Shown here piece after piece: positions 9,418-20,119 of a stretch of DNA of 64,000 bases (positions are counted from its first letter, which is position 1; every line of letters starts with the position of its first letter). The stretch lies in contig JAUIFO010000003.1 in the NCBI GenBank assembly GCA_030430385.1, positions 62,001 through 126,000 on the forward strand. Direction: 5' to 3'. Under the pieces are notes generated by a model. The model worked only from the letters and a program-made list of their open reading frames with translations. It did not search any database and was not told the origin of the DNA. This DNA is from Bacteroidia bacterium (GTDB lineage Bacteria; Bacteroidota; Bacteroidia; Flavobacteriales; Flavobacteriaceae). Both the position numbers and the translations under genes were made by a program.

Positions 9418-9447
9418 CAAATTTAGTACAAAGTTTTATTTGCACAA
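9418..9447 (-). promoter_or_regulatory. Promoter of tRNA-Gln
   Basis: On the minus strand TTG (9445-9447), 19 bp spacer, then the consensus -7 box TAAATTTG (9418-9425). The tRNA begins 17 bp further on. Same spacing as the rplM promoter in this window. Confidence 0.7.
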
Positions 9448-9549
9448 ATAATTTTTTGCAAAATAATCAAAAAAGCATAACGTTTACTTAAAAACCTTAG
9501 GGTTTCATATAATTATTACTAAATTCGCTCGCACTAATAGACCTATACT

Positions 9550-12500
9550 ATGACACATTTCAACTTCAAGAAATGGAACACCATTTTAGGATGGTTTGCT
9601 TTTACCATAGCACTTATCACTTATGCATTAACCATCGAACCTACAGTGAGTTACTGGGATGCTGGTGAGTATATTTTAACGTCTTCAAAATTACAAGTTG
9701 GGCATCCACCTGGAGCACCTTTATTTCAATTATTAGGAGCTTTCTTTTCAATTTTTACATTCGGAAACAATGAACTTATAGGTATGATGCTTAATATGAT
9801 GAGTGCTGTTGCCAGTGCTTTTACCATACTCTTTATGTTTTGGACTATAAGTTTATTGATGCGAAAGCTTGTTTCGTCTTCAAATCCGAGACAAGAGAAT
9901 CCTACTGATACTTCTGAAGTTACCCTAAATACGAACCAATACATTGCCATATTAGGAAGTGCCTTGGTTGGTAGTTTGGCATTTACCTTTACCGATTCAT
10001 TTTGGTTCAATGCTGTAGAAACCGAAGTGTACGCTATGGCAACGCTTATTATGTCTATCTTATTCTATTTAGGATTACGTTGGGAACAAGACATGCATCA
10101 ACCACGTGGTCACAGATGGCTAATTCTTATTGCTTTTGTAATTGGATTATCTTTTGGTGTTCACTTTATGGGATTATTAACCATTCCTGCACTTGGATTG
10201 ATCTATTATTTTAAAAATTACAAAACGATTACCATTCAAAATTTCATCATTGCTAATGTAGTAGCCGTAGCAATTTTGTTATTCATCTTTAAGTTATTAT
10301 TACCTAATGCGCTTAAATTATTTAGTGCTTCGGAAATTTTCTTTGTCAATACTGTTGGCCTACCATTTAATTCAGGTTCCATTATTGCTGGTATTTTAAT
10401 TGTTGCTGCATTTTTTTACGGATTGAAAGAAACACGAAAAAGAGGTCATAAGTATGCCAACACACTTATTCTATGTCTCATCTTTATATTTATAGGGTTT
10501 TCATCTTGGTTGATGCTTCCTATTAGAGCAAATGCCAATGTGATCATTAATGAAAATAACCCTTCAAGTGCGCGAGAGCTTTTAGCCTATTATAATCTAG
10601 AACAATATCCAGAAACACATTTGTTTTACGGACCATTATTTACGGAACAGTACACAGGTTTAGACGAAAACAATCCTTATGTAGATGATAAACCTAAATA
10701 TGAAAAAGACTACGAAAAAGGTGAATATGTAATTGTAAATGATTACAAAAATGCGAAGCAGAACTACAATTCTGAACAAGCTGCCATATTACCAAGAATG
10801 TGGAGTACTGAGCATGCCGAAAATTACATGATGTTCACAGGATTCTTGAATTTTAAAGTAAAACCCGACTTAGGGATTTCATTGTACAACGAAGCACTAT
10901 CTGCAGGTTACCCTGAAGATGAAGCCAATCAATATGCCACTTTTAGAGTTAAAAATATTAATGATGAAGTGAATGCCTTTCGGAAAGATGTTATGGAAGG
11001 CAAAGTAGATTATGAAGATTATGATCTGTTCCTGAAACAATTCGGTCAACAATACCTCGACATTGAAAAACCATCTTTAGGTGATAATATATGGTATATG
11101 CTAGAATACCAATTAGGTTATATGTATTGGCGCTATTTTATGTGGAATTTTGCTGGACGTCAAGACGACATTCAAGGAAAATACACCAGCTTGCACGGAA
11201 ACTGGATTAGTGGTATTGATCTGGTTGATGAAATACACTTAGGAATGTCTCAAGATAACTTGCCTAGTGATGTTGAAAATAATAAAGCAAGAAACACCTA
11301 TTATTTCTTGCCTCTCATTTTAGGTCTTCTAGGCTTTTTATTTTTACTGGCTAAAGACCCTAAACGTTTTTGGGTAATGTTAGTATTCTTCTTGTTTACT
11401 GGTTTAGCCATTCAATTTTACACTAATGTAAGACCATTTGAACCTCGTGAACGTGATTACTCTGTTGTTGGTTCTTTTTATGTATTTGCAATTTGGATTG
11501 GTTTTGGTGTTTACGCTATTTACGACCTACTTAGGCAATACTCAAAATCTAAACTCTTAGCACCTGCTATAGCTTTAGTTTGCTTAATTCTTATTCCTGG
11601 AATACTAGCAGCGAACAACTGGGATGATCATGACCGATCTGATCGTTACACTGCAAATGCTATGGCGCGTAAGTATCTAGAATCTTGTGCTCCTAATGCT
11701 ATTTTATTTACCATTGGTGATAATGATAGCTTCCCGCTTTGGTATTTACAAGAAATTGAAGGTGTGAGAACAGATGTTAGAGTGGTGAACACTAGTTTAT
11801 TTCAAACGGATTGGTATATCGATCAAATGAAGCGTAAAGCTTATGAAAGTGATCCTATTCCATCACAGCTAACCCACGATCAATATAAGTTTGGCACTCG
11901 AGATTACATTATGCGTCGTGAGATTACAGACGATACTCTTCTAATTAAAGATTTTATGAATTTTGTTGCTAACGACGATTCGAGATACAAATTGAAGTAT
12001 TTGGTTCAGCGTGAAGGTGAAGATCCTTCGGTGTATCCTAATCAGTTATTAAATTCAAATTATTTTCCAACGCGACACATCAGAGTTCCTGTTAACAAAG
12101 AAGCCGTTTTAAAAAATGGTATTGTTAAAGAAAAAGATGCCGATAAAATACTGCCATACTTAGATGTTGAAATTAAAAGTAGTGCCTTATACAAAAACCG
12201 CTTATTAATGTTAGACATTGTAGCGAACAACAATTGGGAGCGTCCAATTTATTTCTCAGGAGGTGCTTTTGGCGATGAAGATTATATTTGGATGAAAGAT
12301 TATCTTCAGCTTGATGGTTTATGTTATAAACTAGTTCCTATAAAAACTTCTGTAGATCGTGCCAATCCTTTTGAAATGGGTCGTATTGATTCTGAATTAA
12401 TGTACGACAAAGTCATGTCTTGGAATTGGGGAAATAGTGGTAGCGAATCCGTGTACCATGATGTTGAAACTCGTAAAAACGGTATCACTTACAGAGGAAA

Positions 12501-12981
12501 TTTAGCACGACTAATGGAACAGCTTATCAATGAAGATGAAGATGAAAAAGCAGAACAAATAGCCGATTTAGCTATGGAGAAAATGCCTGTAGATATTTAC
12601 GGTTATTATACTTTGCTGGAGCCTTTTATTGGTGGTTACTACGAACTTGGTAAAAACGAAAAAGCGCGACAGTTATACTTTGATGTTTCAGAAAAATATC
12701 AGGAAAGTTTAACCTATTACAGCAATCTATCTATTGAAAACCAAACACGCTATCTTGACGAAATAGTTACTGACATTGAACGCTACAGAGGTCTTGTTGA
12801 TTTGCTAGTCATTTACAATGATAAAGACTTGGTGACTAAAGAAACTGAAAAGTTCAATAATTATTTAAGGTTGTTTAGTCACTTCACTGGTGATGAAGAC
12901 CCAATGGAAGAAGAAGACTTTAGAGAAGATGCAGATATTGCTAAAGACACTATAGACAGTATCTTGAAACTTGACGATTAG
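9550..12981 (+). CDS. DUF2723 multi-pass membrane protein (GT-C type glycosyltransferase-like)
   Basis: 1143 residues. The N-terminal half holds about 10-12 membrane segments (first at 12-30, the last around 680), beginning with the DUF2723 hallmark TIEPTVSYWDAGEYI-x9-VGHPPGAPLF (about residues 28-58), where the Asp-Glu pair sits in the first periplasmic loop as in GT-C enzymes. The C-terminal 400 residues are soluble, with tetratricopeptide-like helices near the end. DUF2723 includes eukaryotic TMEM260, reported as a protein O-mannosyltransferase, so a lipid-linked sugar transferase acting at the periplasmic face is likely; the bacterial substrate is not known. It is followed after 6 bp by the deacetylase gene. 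Confidence 0.85.
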   Translation: MTHFNFKKWNTILGWFAFTIALITYALTIEPTVSYWDAGEYILTSSKLQVGHPPGAPLFQLLGAFFSIFTFGNNELIGMMLNMMSAVASAFTILFMFWTISLLMRKLVSSSNPRQENPTDTSEVTLNTNQYIAILGSALVGSLAFTFTDSFWFNAVETEVYAMATLIMSILFYLGLRWEQDMHQPRGHRWLILIAFVIGLSFGVHFMGLLTIPALGLIYYFKNYKTITIQNFIIANVVAVAILLFIFKLLLPNALKLFSASEIFFVNTVGLPFNSGSIIAGILIVAAFFYGLKETRKRGHKYANTLILCLIFIFIGFSSWLMLPIRANANVIINENNPSSARELLAYYNLEQYPETHLFYGPLFTEQYTGLDENNPYVDDKPKYEKDYEKGEYVIVNDYKNAKQNYNSEQAAILPRMWSTEHAENYMMFTGFLNFKVKPDLGISLYNEALSAGYPEDEANQYATFRVKNINDEVNAFRKDVMEGKVDYEDYDLFLKQFGQQYLDIEKPSLGDNIWYMLEYQLGYMYWRYFMWNFAGRQDDIQGKYTSLHGNWISGIDLVDEIHLGMSQDNLPSDVENNKARNTYYFLPLILGLLGFLFLLAKDPKRFWVMLVFFLFTGLAIQFYTNVRPFEPRERDYSVVGSFYVFAIWIGFGVYAIYDLLRQYSKSKLLAPAIALVCLILIPGILAANNWDDHDRSDRYTANAMARKYLESCAPNAILFTIGDNDSFPLWYLQEIEGVRTDVRVVNTSLFQTDWYIDQMKRKAYESDPIPSQLTHDQYKFGTRDYIMRREITDDTLLIKDFMNFVANDDSRYKLKYLVQREGEDPSVYPNQLLNSNYFPTRHIRVPVNKEAVLKNGIVKEKDADKILPYLDVEIKSSALYKNRLLMLDIVANNNWERPIYFSGGAFGDEDYIWMKDYLQLDGLCYKLVPIKTSVDRANPFEMGRIDSELMYDKVMSWNWGNSGSESVYHDVETRKNGITYRGNLARLMEQLINEDEDEKAEQIADLAMEKMPVDIYGYYTLLEPFIGGYYELGKNEKARQLYFDVSEKYQESLTYYSNLSIENQTRYLDEIVTDIERYRGLVDLLVIYNDKDLVTKETEKFNNYLRLFSHFTGDEDPMEEEDFREDADIAKDTIDSILKLDD

Positions 12982-12987
12982 TTTATT

Positions 12988-13626
12988 TTGAAAATCACAC
13001 CAGTTAAAACGCCTTTGGTTGCTAAGAAAATGTTTCCAAATTATGTTTGGGATATGCAAACGCAACGCAAAGAATTGTTCTTAACTTTTGATGATGGTCC
13101 TATACCAGAAATCACAGATTGGACGCTTGACACATTGAAGAAATACAATGCAAAAGCTACTTTTTTTTGTATAGGAAATAATATTGAAAAACATCCCGAA
13201 ATCTTTAAACGGGTTATTTCGCAAGGGCATTCCGTAGGAAATCATACGCAACACCACATAAAAGGCTGGAAAACTAAAACAAAAGCATATTTAAAAGACA
13301 TCAGCACTGCTGAAGCGGTCTTAAAAACTCTCAATGTCTCAAGCGACTTATTTAGGCCACCTTACGGTCAGATCAAACCCAAACAAGGAAAACAACTGAT
13401 TGATTTGGGTTATCGTATTATAATGTGGGATGTGCTTTCTTTTGATTGGCAACAAGATTTGGACCAAGAGCGTTGTCTTGACAATGTTATTTCAAAAAGC
13501 AAACCTGGAAGTATTATTGTCTTTCATGACAGTGTCAAAGCATCAAAAAACATGATGTACACGCTTCCGAAAGTTTTAGACCATTTCAGTAATTTAGGTT
13601 ATGAATTTAAAGCTATTCCAGCTTAG
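12988..13626 (+). CDS. NodB-type polysaccharide deacetylase
   Basis: Carbohydrate esterase family 4-like deacetylase. Metal-site motifs are present: TFDDGP (Asp35, Asp36), H-T-Q-H-H (His86, His90), RPPYGQ and the C-terminal VFHDS. 212 residues covers the catalytic domain only. The TTG at 12988 was chosen because the N-terminal MKITPVKTP segment continues directly into the domain; an ATG at 13030 would remove 14 residues and is possible. No signal peptide is obvious. It is 6 bp after the DUF2723 gene, suggesting a shared role in envelope glycan work. Its last 4 bp overlap the convergent thioredoxin-like gene. Confidence 0.85.
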   Translation: MKITPVKTPLVAKKMFPNYVWDMQTQRKELFLTFDDGPIPEITDWTLDTLKKYNAKATFFCIGNNIEKHPEIFKRVISQGHSVGNHTQHHIKGWKTKTKAYLKDISTAEAVLKTLNVSSDLFRPPYGQIKPKQGKQLIDLGYRIIMWDVLSFDWQQDLDQERCLDNVISKSKPGSIIVFHDSVKASKNMMYTLPKVLDHFSNLGYEFKAIPA

Positions 13627-13919
13627 ATATACTCTTGAACAATTCCAATAAGTGTATTAGCATCTTGCTCACCACTATGGCGCCATTTCATTTCACCATT
13701 TTTATAAATGATGAGTGTTGGCAAACCTTTGACGCGTAACGCTTCGGCAAGCTCTTTGTTTTTATCAACATCTATTTTAATCACTTTAGCTTTATCGCCA
13801 AGTGCAGCTGCTACATCACGCATAACTGGATGCATCGCAACCGATTGATCATTCCATTCTGTAAAGAAATCCAATAAAACAGGAATGTCTACGTCGATAA
13901 GTTCCCCAAATTTTGACAT
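13623..13919 (-). CDS. Thioredoxin-fold protein without redox cysteines
   Basis: 98 residues with a full thioredoxin fold: LLDFFTEW before the active site, the cis-Pro loop KGLPTLIIYKNG, and a final helix. The active-site WCxxC is replaced by W22-N-D-Q-S26, so both catalytic Cys are absent and the protein contains no Cys at all. It cannot be a dithiol oxidoreductase. Short Trx-like proteins of this kind occur in Flavobacteriaceae; a binding or chaperone-like role is inference. A -7 box lies just upstream at 13952-13959. The gene overlaps the deacetylase by 4 bp tail to tail. Confidence 0.85.
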   Translation of the reverse strand: MSKFGELIDVDIPVLLDFFTEWNDQSVAMHPVMRDVAAALGDKAKVIKIDVDKNKELAEALRVKGLPTLIIYKNGEMKWRHSGEQDANTLIGIVQEYI

Positions 13920-13951
13920 ATGATTACGATTTTAAATCAAATACCTATATA

Positions 13952-13959
13952 CAAACCTA
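13952..13959 (-). promoter_or_regulatory. -7 box for the thioredoxin-like gene
   Basis: Minus-strand TAGGTTTG matches TAnnTTTG and lies 33 bp upstream of the start at 13919. No clear TTG is seen at -33. Confidence 0.45.
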
Positions 13960-14061
13960 CACATTTTTTTGGTAATACTTTAAATATTACTGCTTAATAG
14001 GTTCACGCTGACTTAATTATAAAAATACACAATTTCCTAGAACTATACCAATTCAAGGATA

Positions 14062-15294
14062 CTAGGCTATATTATTTCCTTTTTTTAGCGTAATTACTGT
14101 GATTTCAGGCCAAATTCCAACACGTCCTGGAAATGCTAAATACCCAAATCCGCGATTTACATTAATGTACTGACCTAACTTTTCATAGATTCCAGCCCAT
14201 TGCTTATAACGCCATTTCACTGGACTCCATTTAAACCAGCCTGGAATTTCAATACCAAATTGCATACCATGTGTGTGACCACTCAAAGTTAAATGATAAT
14301 GATAAGCATCCTGTACGACTTCAGCATCCCAATGACTTGGATCATGACTCAATAACACTTTAAAGTCTTGAGAATTTAAGTTAGCAGTCGCTTTTTTTAA
14401 GTCGCCTGCTTTTTTGAATCCGCCTTTTCCCCAATTTTCTACTCCTATCAAGGCAATACGATCTTGACCTCTTTCGATAAGACGGTTTTCATTTAATAAT
14501 AAATTAAACCCTATTTCCTTCTGAATTGCTTTTAAAGCATCTAAGTTTTTCTGTTTGTCTTCAGCAGTATCCCATCTTACATAATCACCATAATCATGAT
14601 TACCTAAAACTGAATATAAACCATCTTTAGCCTTTAGCTTTTTGAAGATATCAACATAAGGCACCATCTCATCAGCTTTATTGTTTACCATATCTCCAGT
14701 AAACAAAATAACATCAGATTGTTGTTCGTTTATTAGATCGATAGCATATTCAACCTTATTTAAATCGTCAAAACTCCCTGAATGAATATCACTAATCTGT
14801 GTTAGTTGATAACCATCAAAAGCAGCTGGTAGGTCTTCAAAGTGAAGTGTATACTTTAAAACTTTAAAATTATACTTGCCTTTAAAAATACCATACAAGA
14901 TAGATGTAAAAGGAATAGCTGCTAGGCCAAGTGCAATCTGCGAAATAAATTTTCGTCTCTGGTAGCTAACAGGTGTATTGGTTGCCGAATTACTAAACTT
15001 ATCACTTACAAAAACACCCAGTCTAAAAACATCTTCAAGTAATAAGGTCGCTCCAACAATTAGTTTTGGAACATAAAACAAAATCACCAAACTCAGCGCT
15101 AAAGAGAATCTAAAAGGAATACCGTTTGAACGATCAAATGTAAAGATTTGAACTATGAAGTTTCCAACTATACCTAAGGTGAATAACCAATACCACAGTT
15201 GCCAGGAGTTTCCTTTAATTAAAGTTCTTAAGGACTGAAACGTATAGTAATCTACTAGAACTACAATTAAAATGAATAGCAATAATCGAATCAT
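14062..15294 (-). CDS. Membrane-anchored metallophosphoesterase (YkuE-like)
   Basis: 410 residues. About four membrane segments (1-95) are followed by a twin-arginine-like stretch RRKFISQIALGLAAIPF (about 115-130) and then a calcineurin-like phosphoesterase domain with the ordered metal motifs ISDIHSG, FTGDMVNN, GNHDYG, LSHDPSHWD and LSGHTHGMQFG. The metal-binding residues of a dinuclear phosphoesterase all appear to be present. Close relatives are annotated as UDP-2,3-diacylglucosamine-hydrolase-like or YkuE-like; the substrate cannot be set from sequence. A consensus -7 box is at 15312-15319. Confidence 0.88.
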   Translation of the reverse strand: MIRLLLFILIVVLVDYYTFQSLRTLIKGNSWQLWYWLFTLGIVGNFIVQIFTFDRSNGIPFRFSLALSLVILFYVPKLIVGATLLLEDVFRLGVFVSDKFSNSATNTPVSYQRRKFISQIALGLAAIPFTSILYGIFKGKYNFKVLKYTLHFEDLPAAFDGYQLTQISDIHSGSFDDLNKVEYAIDLINEQQSDVILFTGDMVNNKADEMVPYVDIFKKLKAKDGLYSVLGNHDYGDYVRWDTAEDKQKNLDALKAIQKEIGFNLLLNENRLIERGQDRIALIGVENWGKGGFKKAGDLKKATANLNSQDFKVLLSHDPSHWDAEVVQDAYHYHLTLSGHTHGMQFGIEIPGWFKWSPVKWRYKQWAGIYEKLGQYINVNRGFGYLAFPGRVGIWPEITVITLKKGNNIA

Positions 15295-15311
15295 AAGTAA
15301 GTTTTGATAAA

Positions 15312-15319
15312 CAAAGATA
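15312..15319 (-). promoter_or_regulatory. -7 box for the metallophosphoesterase gene
   Basis: Minus-strand TATCTTTG matches TAnnTTTG, 18 bp upstream of the start codon at 15294. Confidence 0.45.
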
Positions 15320-15434
15320 CTAATATGGCATTGCTCTTGTCTTATTAAATTGTTAAAGCTTTACAAGCAACGATTCTGCGTTTTACCCAATCATTTTGTT
15401 ATCTTAGAAGCTTAAAACCCTTAGTCATTATTTA

Positions 15435-18407
15435 ATGAGACCAACTTTCCTTTTTTTGATTTCTTTTGTCTTACTCATAAGCTGTAAAAACGAATCAGAT
15501 CAAGGTCTAGTCAAAAAAAAAGAACCTCTAATTTCTTATGTTAATCCTTTCATTGGCACAGGTGGTCATGGTCACACTTATCCAGGAGCAACAATGCCAT
15601 TTGGCATGATGCAACTAAGTCCTGACACAAGACTTGACGGATGGGATGGTTGTTCGGGTTACCACTACAGCGACTCTTATATTTATGGCTTTTCGCATAC
15701 GCATTTAAGCGGAACTGGTGTTAGTGATTATGGCGATATTTTATTGATGCCAACCGATACGCTGATCTTCAATAATGGAAGTGAGCCTTCAGCAAACTCA
15801 GGACAAATTCAAAAAGGATATCGCGATCACTTTTCTCATGACAATGAAATTGCAGAACCTGGTTATTACAAAGTAAGATTAGATTCTACAGAGATTGATG
15901 TTGAACTTACTGTTTCAAAGCGAAGCGGTATGCATAAGTACACTTATCCTTCTTCTGAAAATCAATTTGTAATACTCGATTTAGAACATCGTGATGAACT
16001 ATTACACCATAAGATCCAATTATTAAATGATTCGACCATTACAGGTTTCAGACATTCAAAAGCTTGGGCTAAAGACCAACGTTTGTTTTTTAGAATTCAA
16101 TTTTCTGAACCTATAAAACATATTACGTACTTAGAATTAGATACACCAATATCAAAAAACTACAAGTTTTTGAGTAAAAAAGCAGCCATTGAATTTGATA
16201 ATCCAAAAAACAACCCTGTGATTGTAAAAGTGGCTATAAGTGCTGTTGATGAAGAAGGCGCCAGAAAAAATCTTGAAAAAGAAATCGCAGACAAGTCTTT
16301 TGAAACAATTAAAAGTGAAGCGCAAGCCGCTTGGGAAACTCAACTTGAGAAGATTATTGTTTCTTCAGACAATTCAGATTACAAGACCATTTTTTATACA
16401 TCCTTATACCACACCATGCTGGCTCCCAACCTATATCAAGATGTCGATGGAAGCTATCGTGGTATGGACTTAAACATTCATAATACTAAAGATTTTGAGT
16501 ATTATACTGTATTTTCTTTGTGGGATACTTATCGCGCTACACATCCTTTATATACTATCATTGAACAGGATCGCACCAAAGATTTTATCAATACATTTCT
16601 AGCAAAACACGATGAAGGTGGCATTATGCCAATTTGGGATCTCAGTGCTAATTACACAGGTTGTATGATTGGTTATCATGCAGTGCCTGTGATTGCAGAC
16701 GCTTATTTAAAAGGTATTAGAGGTTTTGATGCTGAAAAGGCACTAGACGCAATGACGCATGCTGCCACAAGAGATCATCTTGGCTTAGAATCTTATAAGG
16801 AGCTTGGATATATTCCTGTTGAATCTGAAAGCGAATCGGTTTCAAAAACCTTAGAATATGCTTATGATGATTGGACCATCGCACAAATGGTAAATGCGCT
16901 TGGAAAAGAAGATCAATACAACACCTATATCAAACGTGCTCAATCTTATAAAAACATTTACGATCCTCAATCAAAATTTATGCGAGGACGTTTCAGAAAC
17001 ACATGGTTCACGCCTTTTGACCCTTATGAAGTGAATTTTAATTACACTGAAGCTAACGCTTGGCAATACAGCTTTTACGTGCCTCAAGATATTTCTGGGT
17101 TTATGGAGCTTTTAGGAGGGAAAGCGCAATTAGAACAACAACTAGATTTATTGTTTTCTGCAAATGCCGAAACATCAGGACGTCATCAAGCGGATATTAC
17201 TGGACTTATTGGTCAATATGCTCACGGGAATGAACCAAGTCACCACATGGCTTACCTTTATAATTTTGTAAACAAACCTCATAAAACGCAAGAAAAAATA
17301 CATCAGATTCTTACTGAATTATACCACAATTCACCTGATGGAATTTCTGGAAACGAAGATTGCGGACAAATGAGTGCTTGGTATGTGTTTTCGTCTTTAG
17401 GGTTTTATCCTGTGACACCGGGAAGTAATGATTATATTATTGGAACACCGCTTTTTGAAAACGCAAGCATATATCTAGAAAATGGAAAACAGTTCAATAT
17501 CAAAGCAACTAACCTTTCAGAAGATAATATTTATATTGAACAAGTCCTTTTAAATGGAACTCCTTTAAATCAAAGTTATCTGAAACATCAGGATATTGTA
17601 AATGGTGGAACTTTAGAATTTAAAATGACACATACACCTTCAAAATGGGGAAGCGAAGAAGGTCAGGAACCAAAAACACAAATCAAAGATCAGCATATCG
17701 TTCCAGCGCCTTTTATAGCTCAAGGAGCTGTTGCTTTTAAAGGTGACACCGAAGTGACTTTAGGAAATGTTAACCTTGAGGCTAATATCTTTTACAGTCT
17801 TAATGATTCAGAATTTGAACCCTACACCACACCTTTTAAAATTTCTGAAGCTACAACATTAAAAGTTTATGCTACGAATGACCAAGGAACACAAAGTGCA
17901 ACGATTGAAACCAAATTTTATAAAATAGATCCCAACCTTTCCATCACACTAGAAACACAATATGCAAACCAATACAATGCTGGCGGAAATGATGCCTTAA
18001 TTGATGGTATTTTAGGGACTCAAGATTTTAGAACAGGAACTTGGCAAGGCTATTGGAATGAGGACGTTATCGCTATTATAGATCTGGGAAAAGTGAAACC
18101 AATAAACACGATAAGCCTCAACTTTTTACAAGACCAACGCTCATGGATTTTCTATCCCACTGAAGTTGAATGTTATGTCTCTGATCATCCTAATAATTTT
18201 TATAAAAATCTACCTAAACAGTATTTAGACGCAACAGTTCCTTCTGAAAATTCTGAAATCAAACCCGTACACTTTTCAATGAATGGCTATAGTGCTCGAT
18301 ATGTGAAAATAGTCGCAAAAAAATTAGGTAAGCTCCCAGAATGGCATTTAGGTTACAAACACGATGGCAGGAGTTGGATTTTTGTTGACGAAATTACAAT
18401 TCGATGA
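15435..18407 (+). CDS. GH92 family exo-alpha-mannosidase, lipoprotein
   Basis: Exo-acting, calcium-dependent alpha-mannosidase family, typically active on alpha-1,2-mannose of N-glycans or mannans. The lipoprotein signal ends in LLISC (Cys17). The GH92 N-domain starts YVNPFIGTGGHGHTYPGA (about residues 35-53), and the catalytic domain shows GNEPSHH and NEDCGQMSAWYVFSSLGFYP (about 600-660). The C-terminal 230 residues hold a chitobiase-like beta domain (about 760-835) and an F5/8-type-C-like domain (about 850-990), probable carbohydrate-binding modules. At 990 residues it is longer than a minimal GH92 for that reason. It leads an operon with a sugar permease and a glycosylasparaginase. Confidence 0.93.
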   Translation: MRPTFLFLISFVLLISCKNESDQGLVKKKEPLISYVNPFIGTGGHGHTYPGATMPFGMMQLSPDTRLDGWDGCSGYHYSDSYIYGFSHTHLSGTGVSDYGDILLMPTDTLIFNNGSEPSANSGQIQKGYRDHFSHDNEIAEPGYYKVRLDSTEIDVELTVSKRSGMHKYTYPSSENQFVILDLEHRDELLHHKIQLLNDSTITGFRHSKAWAKDQRLFFRIQFSEPIKHITYLELDTPISKNYKFLSKKAAIEFDNPKNNPVIVKVAISAVDEEGARKNLEKEIADKSFETIKSEAQAAWETQLEKIIVSSDNSDYKTIFYTSLYHTMLAPNLYQDVDGSYRGMDLNIHNTKDFEYYTVFSLWDTYRATHPLYTIIEQDRTKDFINTFLAKHDEGGIMPIWDLSANYTGCMIGYHAVPVIADAYLKGIRGFDAEKALDAMTHAATRDHLGLESYKELGYIPVESESESVSKTLEYAYDDWTIAQMVNALGKEDQYNTYIKRAQSYKNIYDPQSKFMRGRFRNTWFTPFDPYEVNFNYTEANAWQYSFYVPQDISGFMELLGGKAQLEQQLDLLFSANAETSGRHQADITGLIGQYAHGNEPSHHMAYLYNFVNKPHKTQEKIHQILTELYHNSPDGISGNEDCGQMSAWYVFSSLGFYPVTPGSNDYIIGTPLFENASIYLENGKQFNIKATNLSEDNIYIEQVLLNGTPLNQSYLKHQDIVNGGTLEFKMTHTPSKWGSEEGQEPKTQIKDQHIVPAPFIAQGAVAFKGDTEVTLGNVNLEANIFYSLNDSEFEPYTTPFKISEATTLKVYATNDQGTQSATIETKFYKIDPNLSITLETQYANQYNAGGNDALIDGILGTQDFRTGTWQGYWNEDVIAIIDLGKVKPINTISLNFLQDQRSWIFYPTEVECYVSDHPNNFYKNLPKQYLDATVPSENSEIKPVHFSMNGYSARYVKIVAKKLGKLPEWHLGYKHDGRSWIFVDEITIR

Positions 18408-18444
18408 CCATAAAAAAGTATATTTAGAATCAAATCACTAACTC

Positions 18445-20118
18445 ATGACGAATCAAAATAACAAATCGGCTCTAACAACTTTAGTTACAGTCTTCTTTTT
18501 TTGGGGATTTATCGCAGCCTCAAATGGTGTGTTCATTCCTTTTTGCAAAACCTATTTTAACATCGATCAGTTTCAATCTCAACTTGTAGATTTTGCATTT
18601 TACGGTGCCTATTATATAGGTGCATTGTTGTTGTTTATCATGTCTGGATCAATTAAGAAAGACATTATGAATAATTGGGGGTATAAAAATGGAATCATTT
18701 ATGGCTTGTTATTATCTGCTATTGGTGCTTTTATAATGTATCCAGCTACAGCTGGTGCTGAACAAGGACAAACAGGTGTTTTTTATTTTGTTCTCATTGC
18801 CTATTTTATTGTTGCTCTAGGGTTTTCATTACAACAAACTGCAGCAAATCCGTTTGCAATTGCTTTAGGTGATCCTAAAACAGGATCGCATCGCTTAAAC
18901 TTAGCTGGAGGTATCAACTCATTTGGAACCACAATTGGTCCAATTGTAGTGAGCTTAGTGATTTTTGGATCTGCGTCTTGGAGCACAGATGAATTGGCTT
19001 CAATGATTGCAAGTAATAAAATTAATATTGTTACCGTACAGACTTTGTATTTGGGTGTTGGTGCTTTGTTTTTAGTCGCTGCAGTCTTATTTTACTTTTC
19101 TAAAAAATTACCTGCACTTAAATCTGACACTGTATTTGAGCCGGCTAATAAAGCTCGAAACTTATTGATAGTACTAACCTTAATTATCATTGGCTGTTTT
19201 GGGTATATCTTTAGTACATATTCTGGAAACAGTAATACGACAGAACGTGTTGAAAACATTAGATTAACATATCTTTTTATTGCACTTTTTGCTGTTATAA
19301 TTGCTGTGTTTTTAGCAAATACAAAAGCTTCAAAAAAACCTGAAGGTTGGGGAGCAATGAAGTATCCTCAATTGGTATTAGGGATGCTTGCAATATTTAT
19401 GTACGTTGGTGTTGAAGTTACCATAGGTAGTAATCTCGGTGAACTCTTAAAGCAAAATGTAGAAAATTCAGGTTTAAATGCGCTCGGTTTACCAGTTCTG
19501 AATGATTCGCAATTAGGAATTTACATCTCATTATATTGGGGCGGATTAATGATTGGACGATGGGTTGGTGCTATTACCGTTTTTAATCCTTCCAAAGGCA
19601 TAAAAAAGATACTGTTAATTCTTGTGCCATATATTGCCTTTGCTGTGATCCTAGGCGCAAATTGGATTGCTGGAAATACGTTTTCAAGTAATGAAATTTT
19701 GTTCTTTGCAATTTGTATCGCTGTACAAATATTCGGATTCTTTTTGGCTAAAGATCAGCCTGTAAAAACACTTAAATTATTTAGCCTATTAGGAATTACA
19801 GGTATGCTAATTGGTCTATTTGCATCAGGAAACGTAGCTCTTTTTGCTTTCCTTTCTGGTGGACTTTTTTGTTCTATAATGTGGCCATGTATTTTTACAT
19901 TAAGTATCGCTGGACTTGGAAAATATACCTCTCAAGGTTCAGCATTTTTAATTATGATGATTTTAGGTGGTGCGATTATTCCTCCATTACAAGGAAAACT
20001 TGCAGACATCTTCAGTATCCAATCTTCATATTGGATTGCTGTAGCTTGTTTTGGGTACTTATTGTTTTATGCCTACCGAACTAAAACGATTCTTGACAAA
20101 CAAGGTGTAACCTATTAA
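18445..20118 (+). CDS. MFS sugar permease, FucP/GluP type
   Basis: 557 residues with about 12-14 hydrophobic segments. The start [26 protein letters not shown] matches the first helix of the fucose/glucose/galactose:H+ symporter family, and [15 protein letters not shown] with the following [17 protein letters not shown] is the conserved family signature. It is longer than FucP (about 440) because of an extra hydrophilic and hydrophobic stretch in the middle (about 230-310). It follows GH92 by 37 bp and precedes glycosylasparaginase by 1 bp, so mannose or another hexose released by GH92 is a reasonable substrate (inference). Confidence 0.88.
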   Translation: MTNQNNKSALTTLVTVFFFWGFIAASNGVFIPFCKTYFNIDQFQSQLVDFAFYGAYYIGALLLFIMSGSIKKDIMNNWGYKNGIIYGLLLSAIGAFIMYPATAGAEQGQTGVFYFVLIAYFIVALGFSLQQTAANPFAIALGDPKTGSHRLNLAGGINSFGTTIGPIVVSLVIFGSASWSTDELASMIASNKINIVTVQTLYLGVGALFLVAAVLFYFSKKLPALKSDTVFEPANKARNLLIVLTLIIIGCFGYIFSTYSGNSNTTERVENIRLTYLFIALFAVIIAVFLANTKASKKPEGWGAMKYPQLVLGMLAIFMYVGVEVTIGSNLGELLKQNVENSGLNALGLPVLNDSQLGIYISLYWGGLMIGRWVGAITVFNPSKGIKKILLILVPYIAFAVILGANWIAGNTFSSNEILFFAICIAVQIFGFFLAKDQPVKTLKLFSLLGITGMLIGLFASGNVALFAFLSGGLFCSIMWPCIFTLSIAGLGKYTSQGSAFLIMMILGGAIIPPLQGKLADIFSIQSSYWIAVACFGYLLFYAYRTKTILDKQGVTY

Positions 20119-20119
20119 A

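Noticed and set aside
9303..9491. 62-codon plus-strand gene
   Set aside because: It runs through the tRNA-Gln gene and its terminator.
13623..13919. Functional thioredoxin
   Set aside because: The fold is right but both active-site cysteines are missing, so it is annotated only as thioredoxin-fold.
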